From Sulfurimonas sp. (GTDB lineage Bacteria; Campylobacterota; Campylobacteria; Campylobacterales; Sulfurimonadaceae), in NCBI GenBank assembly GCA_027019325.1, contig JALUWT010000077.1:1-55286 (forward strand): DNA of 55,286 nt, given 5' to 3'. The position numbers and the translations under genes were made by a program. Below, piece after piece: positions 9,201 through 17,015 of this stretch. How positions within the stretch are numbered: position 1 is the first letter of the stretch; each line of letters opens with the position of its first letter. The notes below the pieces were generated by a model. That model was not told the DNA's origin. It saw only the letters and a list, made by a program, of their open reading frames with translations, and did no database searches.

Positions 9201-10199
9201 ATGTCACTTATTCCATTTGCATATTCAACTCCATTAAAAAAACTTGTCGATGTAAGTGATGTGCCAAGTGGATTGTCTTGCATGTGTTTATGTCCATCAT
9301 GTAAAATGAAACTTCTTGCCAGAAAGGGTGAAGTAAATGAACATCATTTTAGTCATTTTGATAAAGCTATCAATGATTGTAATTATTCTTACTGGGTCTC
9401 TGTTCGAGATATGGCAAAACAAATTCTTGAAGCTTCTAAGTATATTAAAGTAAAGTTAAATAGTATATCCACTTTACAGGTACCACCATACTCCACTCAA
9501 TCAAATAGAATAGAACTTTTTCATATAAAAAAAGTACAAGGAAGTGACTATGTAGCAACTACATCTATTGGAAGAATTAAAATTTATCTAAGTACTCCAG
9601 AGCACACCAAGTTCTCACAAATAATAAAACAAGAAAGCTTTACGGATAATTTAGTTCTCAATATTGACCTATCTAAATATCAAAATTCCAAAAAAAGTGC
9701 TTTGGAAATACTTATTATAAATGACACAAAATGTAAAACTTTCTTATTACCTCGTCATCGATTAAGAGGACAAGAAGAGTCGTATATAGATGAGGATGAT
9801 GAGCTAGAGGAAAAAGTAAGTAATCCTACCCCTACTAAAGTAAAACAGAGTGATGAGGATGAGATATTACAAAAACTGTATCTTGATAGAAGAAATATTC
9901 AAGCAGGAATGCTTAAAACGATAAGGGAGATGAAGCCATTTTATTACGAGAGTGTTTTTGAATGCATGCATATGAATCCTTCTAAAGATTTTGAGGTTGT
10001 TCGCAGTAATGGTATTATTGACTATGTATCCTACAAGGAAAGTTTTTTTGCTTCAACAAAAATAGGTATTTACAATATAGTGTATGTCTATGATGAGGAT
10101 GAGTTTATTAAAGTGGCTAACACGACAAATAGTGATAACATATGTTATGCAATGGACAGATATCTCAATGAGTTGAATGAGGCAAATTTAGTATTTTAG
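9201..10199 (+). CDS. CoiA-like zinc-motif protein, function unknown, at end of the CBASS operon
   Basis: N-terminal LSCMCLCPSCKMKLLARKGEVNEHHFSHF resembles CoiA-family CPxC...HHFSH; 17 nt after cap14. Confidence 0.6.
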   Translation: MSLIPFAYSTPLKKLVDVSDVPSGLSCMCLCPSCKMKLLARKGEVNEHHFSHFDKAINDCNYSYWVSVRDMAKQILEASKYIKVKLNSISTLQVPPYSTQSNRIELFHIKKVQGSDYVATTSIGRIKIYLSTPEHTKFSQIIKQESFTDNLVLNIDLSKYQNSKKSALEILIINDTKCKTFLLPRHRLRGQEESYIDEDDELEEKVSNPTPTKVKQSDEDEILQKLYLDRRNIQAGMLKTIREMKPFYYESVFECMHMNPSKDFEVVRSNGIIDYVSYKESFFASTKIGIYNIVYVYDEDEFIKVANTTNSDNICYAMDRYLNELNEANLVF

Positions 10200-11669
10200 A
10201 TTGGTATCCTTTTCCTTAAGATATAAACTTGGAAAATAAAAAACTTCCCTACAAAGCCTAATATAACTATCACCATGAGCATCTTTTTTGACATTTCTCA
10301 AATCAATATACACATTATCCGGAACATGAATATTATGCAAATATCCTATCAGTATTTTAAAAAAATATTGCTGATGTTCTTGTTGATATTGAGGGTTATT
10401 CAGTATCTTTATCAGTCGCTGCTGAAGTAGTTCTTTGCTCTCATGTGCTTTTTCTAGTTTTGCTCGTGGGATGATGCTTATTTTTAGTTCGTATGAAAAT
10501 TGTTTAGATAAAAAGTTAGTAAACTCTGTTAATGAACTTCTTTGACCTGGATATATCCATAAATAGCCTTCCAAGATATACATATTTGGAGTTTCATTTT
10601 TAAAGTAATCACAATATTGAAGAAATTTTACCGCTGGAGTTAAAGCTAATCGTATAGATCTAAATGTAATCTTTTTCGATTTGAATTTTTGTAAAAGTTT
10701 TTCATAATAACTTTGTAAAAGGTTGGACCTATAATCATCTTTTTCAAAAGCATTGAGGTATTTCTGAATAAGGTTTAAATTTGCATATTTATCTTTAACA
10801 GCCCCATCAATTTTAAGTACACCAGCACTCTCAAAATAAAGATGGACTAATAGGTTTTTGCCTTGTGTAGCATGAGGGAAAGTTGCGAGTAACTCTTCAT
10901 AATTAGGTAATCTATCTAATTGAACACTTAACTTATCAATTTGAAAAAAATACTTTTGATAGTTTTGTATATGTGTTGATGTAAATAATACCCCTCGTCG
11001 CAATTTCAACCAATTTGAAAAATCAATAAAATGTTGATATGTGTGTTGTGACATTGCTTTTGCTATGAATGTGGCTTTTTTAATAAGAGCATTCTTGTAG
11101 TGACAACCTGAGCATATATGTCCAAATCCAGCAGAAAACTTCTCTCCACACATATTACAAATTCTAGTAATCTCGATAGAACATATTTTACAGAGTGGTC
11201 TCTTATCTAATTGATATGAAAAGGGTATTCTTCTATAGCCACAACCATTGCATGTTGGTAAAGTTTTATCATAGCACTTTTGACATAATAGTTTTTGTGA
11301 ACCATCAATTAGAGTACGGTTAGATGTCGGTGCATCATTTTGCTTACAAATAGAGCACTTTCTATGCTGTGTGTAATATTTAGCACATGAATTACAGACT
11401 GAACCATACTTAGTAATCTTACCATTAGTATATTGAGTTTTTTTACATCTAATGCAAGGCTTATCTTTTACTTGACAAAACTTACAGATAGGAGGTCTTT
11501 GAGAATAGTAAATTTTTCTTCGCCTGTTGCACTTGATACATATTTTATAATGAAATAGATAGTGATAACATTTTTTACAATAGTGTTTTCCTTGATATCT
11601 ATAATCCCAATCTGTTAAAATAAGACTACAATAATCACAACTCGTATTTTCAGGTAAACTATATCTCAT
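10188..11669 (-). CDS. tnsF: Zinc-finger-rich TnsF-like target selector (inactivated tyrosine-recombinase-like)
   Basis: Many CxxC pairs in the N-terminal half; core-binding-like region after residue ~290; no recognisable HxxR...Y catalytic set; overlaps tniQ start; element is in comM. Confidence 0.7.
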   Translation of the reverse strand: MRYSLPENTSCDYCSLILTDWDYRYQGKHYCKKCYHYLFHYKICIKCNRRRKIYYSQRPPICKFCQVKDKPCIRCKKTQYTNGKITKYGSVCNSCAKYYTQHRKCSICKQNDAPTSNRTLIDGSQKLLCQKCYDKTLPTCNGCGYRRIPFSYQLDKRPLCKICSIEITRICNMCGEKFSAGFGHICSGCHYKNALIKKATFIAKAMSQHTYQHFIDFSNWLKLRRGVLFTSTHIQNYQKYFFQIDKLSVQLDRLPNYEELLATFPHATQGKNLLVHLYFESAGVLKIDGAVKDKYANLNLIQKYLNAFEKDDYRSNLLQSYYEKLLQKFKSKKITFRSIRLALTPAVKFLQYCDYFKNETPNMYILEGYLWIYPGQRSSLTEFTNFLSKQFSYELKISIIPRAKLEKAHESKELLQQRLIKILNNPQYQQEHQQYFFKILIGYLHNIHVPDNVYIDLRNVKKDAHGDSYIRLCREVFYFPSLYLKEKDTNLKY

Positions 11670-12733
11670 ATCAACTCTAAAAGTTCACTATAGAGACGAT
11701 TAACTTCATCTTTAGCATTTGGCTTTATGGCATATTGCTTTGGATTTTCAATTTTTGAACTATCGGTTATTTTTAAAAATTTAGATAGATACAATATTGT
11801 TGGAGACATGGAAGCAGGCTTTGATGAAAAAACTTTGTTTGTTGTTTCTAGCTGCTGCAAAAGTTTCTTAATAGTCTCTATATCGGCTTGCAGAAATTGA
11901 TAAGTCAGCTTCAATAAAAACTCTCTATCATCTATGCTCATCTTCTCAAAGACATGCATTATTTTACTTTCTTCCATATAGTGAATATCGAGATCGAGTG
12001 TCTCAAAGAAAAGATGATATTTCTTTAGTTTGTATATTTGTTGAAAAAATGGGATTATGCTTCTAATGGTCATAAACAGGTCTTGTAGCGATTGTGTGTG
12101 CAATGCTGGAAAAGATGTTATTTGTGTATTAAAAATGGCTTTATTGAGTATCTCTTGAAACTTAAGAGCTTTCCCATCGGCGGGTGTAGTTTCTGCACCT
12201 CTTAAGTCAAATCCGCATGAGCTACATAGGTATATTTTTGGTGTGTCATACTTTAAAAGTTGAGGAGAAAATATAATCCTACAGTTTGGGCATTTATTTA
12301 GAAGTTTGATCTTGTGAACAGGACACCCTATGTTCCATGCTAATCGCCATTGTCTTTTTAAATATGGAGTTGAATCACTAAGACATTTAGAACAAAAGTG
12401 CATTCCATTTGTTTGAGATAAACCTCTCTTACCTCTAGGAATTAAAAAATACCATAAACCTAACGGATTCAAAGGCTTATCAATAATTTTTTGGAGATAA
12501 GGCTCTAATGTTAAATTTTTAATCTCTTCTGGAGTAAGTGCTGTCATTTTTGCTAAAGAATAAGCTTGTTGTTTTGGTAAGTGTTTGTCTAAATCTTTGT
12601 TCCAAGCTTTATACTCTTCCCATAAAGCGATATAAAAGCTTCGTGGGTCACTTCCATTTGCAATTGAACTTCTTATGAGCCAAGAGTTAAGCGACTCATC
12701 ACTAAAAACTTTTGGCTCAATTGAAAGTTTCAT
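11666..12733 (-). CDS. tniQ: TniQ-family transposition protein
   Basis: DESLNSWLIRSS start, zinc motifs CSKCL...NIGCPVHKIKLLNKCPNCR...CSSCGFDLRG; follows tniB. Confidence 0.9.
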   Translation of the reverse strand: MKLSIEPKVFSDESLNSWLIRSSIANGSDPRSFYIALWEEYKAWNKDLDKHLPKQQAYSLAKMTALTPEEIKNLTLEPYLQKIIDKPLNPLGLWYFLIPRGKRGLSQTNGMHFCSKCLSDSTPYLKRQWRLAWNIGCPVHKIKLLNKCPNCRIIFSPQLLKYDTPKIYLCSSCGFDLRGAETTPADGKALKFQEILNKAIFNTQITSFPALHTQSLQDLFMTIRSIIPFFQQIYKLKKYHLFFETLDLDIHYMEESKIMHVFEKMSIDDREFLLKLTYQFLQADIETIKKLLQQLETTNKVFSSKPASMSPTILYLSKFLKITDSSKIENPKQYAIKPNAKDEVNRLYSELLELI

Positions 12734-12734
12734 T

Positions 12735-13649
12735 TTAAATAGGTATCTCTCTAGGTGTTAGAGAGTTGGTCGGTTTAATCCATTTAAACTTATTGATAAT
12801 TTCAAGAGTTATTTCCTCTGTTTCATTTTTAATGGCAAAAGAGGCACACTCTATTAAAAGTCTATGCAAGTTACCTAAATTACCTTGGGAAATCATATGT
12901 AGAAGCGTGGCTTTCTCTTTAGATGCAAGATTAGAAGGTTTTTTAAGTGGTAATCTTTTTTCAAATGCTTGCAGGAGTACTCTAAAATCTTTATTGAGTT
13001 CCCACTTTGATAATTTAATCAAGTCAAATCTGCTACTAAGTTGTGGGTCAGAGGTTAAAATTAACGAAGCCTCTCTTAGTCCAACACCTACGATAGGTAT
13101 CATAAGTTTTGTGCCAATATTTTTAAGTGCATCCATCACATTGCGTTGCTGTTTAGAAGTACCTCTTAAAAAATGGTGTATCTCATCAATTATAAGTATC
13201 TTCACATTGCACTCTTGCATCTGGTGAAAAACTTGATGTCGCAGTTTTACAAGAGTATCTCCTGGATTAAATGGCGACCAAAAGGATTCTAATATAGAAG
13301 TATATAAATCTTTTACATCGGCATTATCAGAGGCTAGTGCTAAAATAACAGGTCTAACAATTACACTCATCTCGTTCTCATCTTCAATACCATAACTGTG
13401 ATGTTTTTTCTCAAATGAAGAGATTATTGAAGTCTTACCAATATTAGACTCTCCAATAATTAAAAGATTCTGCATTCTAGGTTTTTTTGGTCTATCCATT
13501 AGTTGATTAAGCAAGCTGTGAATCTCTTTTATTTTCGGATATTCAATCAAAATATCTTTATGCATATATCGTATTCTATCTTTTGCATCCAATAAAACGA
13601 TATCTTGACACTGCTCGTTTAGATGTTTATACACTATTTCCATTACCAA
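12735..13649 (-). CDS. tniB: TniB/TnsC AAA+ ATPase
   Basis: Walker A GESNIGKTS, Walker B VKILIIDEIHHFLRG. Confidence 0.93.
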   Translation of the reverse strand: MVMEIVYKHLNEQCQDIVLLDAKDRIRYMHKDILIEYPKIKEIHSLLNQLMDRPKKPRMQNLLIIGESNIGKTSIISSFEKKHHSYGIEDENEMSVIVRPVILALASDNADVKDLYTSILESFWSPFNPGDTLVKLRHQVFHQMQECNVKILIIDEIHHFLRGTSKQQRNVMDALKNIGTKLMIPIVGVGLREASLILTSDPQLSSRFDLIKLSKWELNKDFRVLLQAFEKRLPLKKPSNLASKEKATLLHMISQGNLGNLHRLLIECASFAIKNETEEITLEIINKFKWIKPTNSLTPREIPI

Positions 13650-15535
13650 TCCTCTGCTATATCTGAAACATCTTCATCCCAAAAATCATCATCTTGAACT
13701 TTTGGTACTATCTCTTTTGGTGGGGTCTGCTGAACCATCTCTTTATCTTTATTTTTGAGTCTCTGTTTTGCACGTCTTGCTTTTTTGCTTTTTTTCGATG
13801 CATCTTCTATCTGTCTATTTAGCTCTTCGTGCGCTTCTAGTATTTCAGCATTATTGATTTGTCTTGAACCAGACTCTCGTAGATGAGCTTTAATGGACTC
13901 CAATTCCCATAGAGTCATATCTGGCATTGATTGGTCTGCTGCTGGAATTTTAAAGTACTCTTGAGTTTCATCATTATAAAACCAAATAAATTTTATGTTC
14001 CGTGGATCTCTTTTAAAAATAAACCGCTTTTTCTTTCCATCATCATCGAGCATATTTATTTTTGAACGTAATAGATGGTCATAATAATTTATACCATCTA
14101 TATTAACACCATTCTTTTGAATAGTTCTTTTAAAGATTGGTAAAAAATCAATAGTTACACTTAATGGGTCTGTAGGTTTTGGCATTAATCCAACTGGTGC
14201 ATCTTCACCAAATACACCATCTTCCCAAAGTTGTTCTGGAGATAGATTGATTCCTGTATGTTTTCTCTTATGGTATATTTTTGTAATGAAAGTCACTAGC
14301 CATTTCTCAAATTCACTAAATGTCATTGATGAATGTTTATCTGAATCATACTCTTGGCGTTTTTGTATATTTGAAAATGTAGTACCTGGTATTTCATGAA
14401 CTGCATTCATAAGAGTGCCTATTACTCTTTCAATATGCCCTCCAAAGTTAGATCTTCCAACGGGACGAAATTCGATATTTATTCCATGAGCTAATCCCGC
14501 AGCTTTAATAGCCTCTGCTCTAAAATCTGCACCATTATCGACATGGATAGTCTCCGGAAAACCCCAAACATCCCAATTAGAATCAATATCTAGTTCTAAA
14601 AGGAGTTTGTCTTTTGGAAGTACCACATTTGTAATACACATAGCAACAGAAGTAACACTCGGAGCACTAAGCGATAGATAATATCCAACAATCATTCGAC
14701 TATAGATATCAATCGCTACCGTTATCCAAGGTCTTCCTATTGGTTCTCTGTGTTCATCATCAACTAAGATTAAATCTACAGGAGTATGGTCAATCTCAAT
14801 AAGTTGCATAGGATAATCAGATTCAAACTTTCCAGGAACAGGCTCAAATTTAGTTCTTGCCATAGAGCGATTGCCTTGCTTCTTAAGTACCTCATATTCT
14901 GAGAGTTTGTGAATCCTATTTCTGATTGTATTTTTTCCCGGTGCAACAATCTCACGGTTTTTGCATTCAATGTTTATCTTGCGAATTACTGCTTGAATAG
15001 ATGGTTTTTGTTTAGAAAGATAGTAGGTGCTAATAATATTTTGCATAATCTCTTCCGTTGCAAAATCTAGTCTAGTCTCCCCTTTCTTCCTTCCCGATGG
15101 TTTTGGTAGTAAACCGAGAAGAGTGCCAGTTGATTGGTATCGTCTTAGCCATCTATAGAGTGTCGTATAGTGAATATTAATTTTTTTTGCATGCTCTTCA
15201 ATCTCTTTACGTGAGATATTATCAGATAATAGAGGTTCTATAGCTAGATACTTTTTTTGTATCTCTTGAAATTCACTATCTGTGTATTCGCCTATATCAT
15301 TAAAGATTGCTAGCTTGATATCTTTACCATTTGAAATAGGCTTTATATCGCTTATTCGTAGTCTCTTTGCTCTTTTTGTTTTTATATCAATACCAACAAC
15401 TTCACTAAAGTCAATGACACTAGAGATTTTATACACTTCGCTCTGATACTCAACATACTCGTTTTCTTTAATTTGAATACTGCTCCTATTGAGCTTTATT
15501 GATTGTACTTCTTCTTTATGCATCATCCCCTCCAA
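13643..15535 (-). CDS. tniA: TniA/TnsB DDE transposase
   Basis: Mu-type integrase core IEIDHTPVDLIL...VAIDIYSRMIVGYY...IHVDNGADF...GHIERVIGTL. Confidence 0.95.
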   Translation of the reverse strand: MEGMMHKEEVQSIKLNRSSIQIKENEYVEYQSEVYKISSVIDFSEVVGIDIKTKRAKRLRISDIKPISNGKDIKLAIFNDIGEYTDSEFQEIQKKYLAIEPLLSDNISRKEIEEHAKKINIHYTTLYRWLRRYQSTGTLLGLLPKPSGRKKGETRLDFATEEIMQNIISTYYLSKQKPSIQAVIRKINIECKNREIVAPGKNTIRNRIHKLSEYEVLKKQGNRSMARTKFEPVPGKFESDYPMQLIEIDHTPVDLILVDDEHREPIGRPWITVAIDIYSRMIVGYYLSLSAPSVTSVAMCITNVVLPKDKLLLELDIDSNWDVWGFPETIHVDNGADFRAEAIKAAGLAHGINIEFRPVGRSNFGGHIERVIGTLMNAVHEIPGTTFSNIQKRQEYDSDKHSSMTFSEFEKWLVTFITKIYHKRKHTGINLSPEQLWEDGVFGEDAPVGLMPKPTDPLSVTIDFLPIFKRTIQKNGVNIDGINYYDHLLRSKINMLDDDGKKKRFIFKRDPRNIKFIWFYNDETQEYFKIPAADQSMPDMTLWELESIKAHLRESGSRQINNAEILEAHEELNRQIEDASKKSKKARRAKQRLKNKDKEMVQQTPPKEIVPKVQDDDFWDEDVSDIAEDW

Positions 15536-16217
15536 ATGATAAATTATTGTTTACCCACACTATAGTCTGCTTATCAAGTATCTTACTAAAATCACATAGT
15601 AGTCTTTTATTTGCAAGTAGATTCCAAATGTGTCCTAAGCCCATGGATTTTTGTTCTTTAGTCACAAATAGATATTCAATAGCAGCTTCAACAGTTAGTG
15701 AACCAGAACTATTTATATAGGCTAGAATATTGGATTCGTCTTCTTCTTTATATGTAAGCCTTTTATACCTTTTAAGAAAAAGAATATTTTTTAAGTAAGG
15801 GGTTCTAATTCTACTCTCATCATATATTTTAAAAATCATATCATTTGCATTGGCGTATTGCATTGCAACTTTAAATTTAGGTTTAAGTTCTGCAAAATGC
15901 TTTTGTAATTTTTCTCTAGGTTTTACTTCGATTAGCAATGGTTTTCTTGGTCGCTTTAGAAGTGAAGCCTCTGCCTCTTTAAAATCAACTAGAAAATCGG
16001 GAGTATAAGTTACAGCTCTTCCGTTGTGGTTTACATATTCGATAGTAAGTGGTTGTTCAATAACATCATTAACACTATCATTAAACTCTAACAGTGTTAG
16101 TAAATCTCTTTCAAGTGTTGATTCAAAGGCGATGCTTTTTTGTTTTCGAAATGCAAAGTGACCAGATACACTACCGTATGTATAACCAATTTTTCTTTTT
16201 TTCATAGATATCTTCAT
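15516..16217 (-). CDS. tnsA: TnsA endonuclease subunit of heteromeric transposase
   Basis: FESTLERDLLTLLEF...YTPDFLVDF...PLLIEVKPREKL matches TnsA E/D/ExK architecture; adjacent to tniA and the element end. Confidence 0.92.
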   Translation of the reverse strand: MKISMKKRKIGYTYGSVSGHFAFRKQKSIAFESTLERDLLTLLEFNDSVNDVIEQPLTIEYVNHNGRAVTYTPDFLVDFKEAEASLLKRPRKPLLIEVKPREKLQKHFAELKPKFKVAMQYANANDMIFKIYDESRIRTPYLKNILFLKRYKRLTYKEEDESNILAYINSSGSLTVEAAIEYLFVTKEQKSMGLGHIWNLLANKRLLCDFSKILDKQTIVWVNNNLSFGGDDA

Positions 16218-16240
16218 TTGTCACCTCTTAATTGGCAATG

Positions 16241-16374
16241 TTGTAGCTTGTTTAGTTGGATATGTTCTATGTTGTAGCATGGTTTATAGGTATTTGTAGC
16301 AATGTTAAGTGGAATAATCATCTATAAAGTCCTTATTTAGTGTTATATTGTAGCAGGTTTTAGTGGAAATGTCA
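16241..16374. mobile_element. Right end of the Tn7-like/Tn6022-like transposon with four TnsB-type repeats, ending TGTCA
   Basis: TTGTAGC repeats at 16241, 16272, 16294 and 16348 with related tails; the last runs to TGTCA at 16370-16374, then comM coding frame. Confidence 0.85.
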
Positions 16375-17015
16375 GCGGGAGTCATAAAGCCCGGATTGGT
16401 GAAGTTGGATTAGCGAACAACGGCATACTCTTCTTTGATGAGCTGCCATACTTTTCCAAATCTGTATTAGAGTCTCTGCGTGAGCCTATGCAGGAGAACA
16501 AAATACACATCTCACGTGTCAATGCAAAAGTGGAGTATCCGGCAAAATTTCTTTTTATCGGAGCGATGAACCCTTGTCCCTGTGGAAATCTTTTGGATGC
16601 GCATAAGGAGTGCCGCTGTAATGAACTTGAAATTCAGAGGTATAAAAACAGACTCTCTGAACCTTTTTTAGACAGGATTGACATATCGGTTGTGATGCAA
16701 AATGTAAGGGCTGAAGATAAGCCGAGTTTCTCTTCCAAAGAGTTGCATAAAAAGGTTGTTGAGGCAAATATTTTTAGACAAAAAAGAGGGCAGAAAAATT
16801 TTAATGCTAAGATGGCTGATAGTGAATTAGATGCGTATTGTGTGATGAGTGCAGCAGCAAATGAAACTTTGGCAATGGCCATAGAGCGCTTTCGCCTCTC
16901 TTTTAGAAGTATAAAAAAAGTGCAGAAAGTCTCTCGAACGATTGCAGATTTGGCAAGTTCTGAAGTGATTGAAAAAGAGCACCTGCTCGAGGCACTCTCA
17001 TATAGAAGACGTTAG
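16375..17015 (+). pseudogene. comM: 3' fragment of comM (YifB-family Mg-chelatase-like ATPase) interrupted by the transposon
   Basis: In-frame GSHKARIGEVGLANNGILFFDELPYFSKSVLESLREPMQENKIHISR...AMNPCPCGN, starting immediately after the TGTCA end. Confidence 0.93.

Larger units (their letters stand above)
1..16374. mobile_element. Tn6022-type Tn7-like transposon (right part; left end outside window) carrying RM and CBASS cargo
   Basis: tnsA-tniA-tniB-tniQ-tnsF module plus defence cargo with no second end found in the window. Confidence 0.8.

Noticed and set aside
12080-12095. TTGTAGC motif inside tniQ as a possible transposon end
   Set aside because: Isolated copy in coding sequence without neighbouring repeats or TGTCA terminus.
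16488-17015. 175-aa ORF as an independent gene
   Set aside because: It is an internal Met in the comM frame; coding continues in frame back to the transposon junction at 16375.
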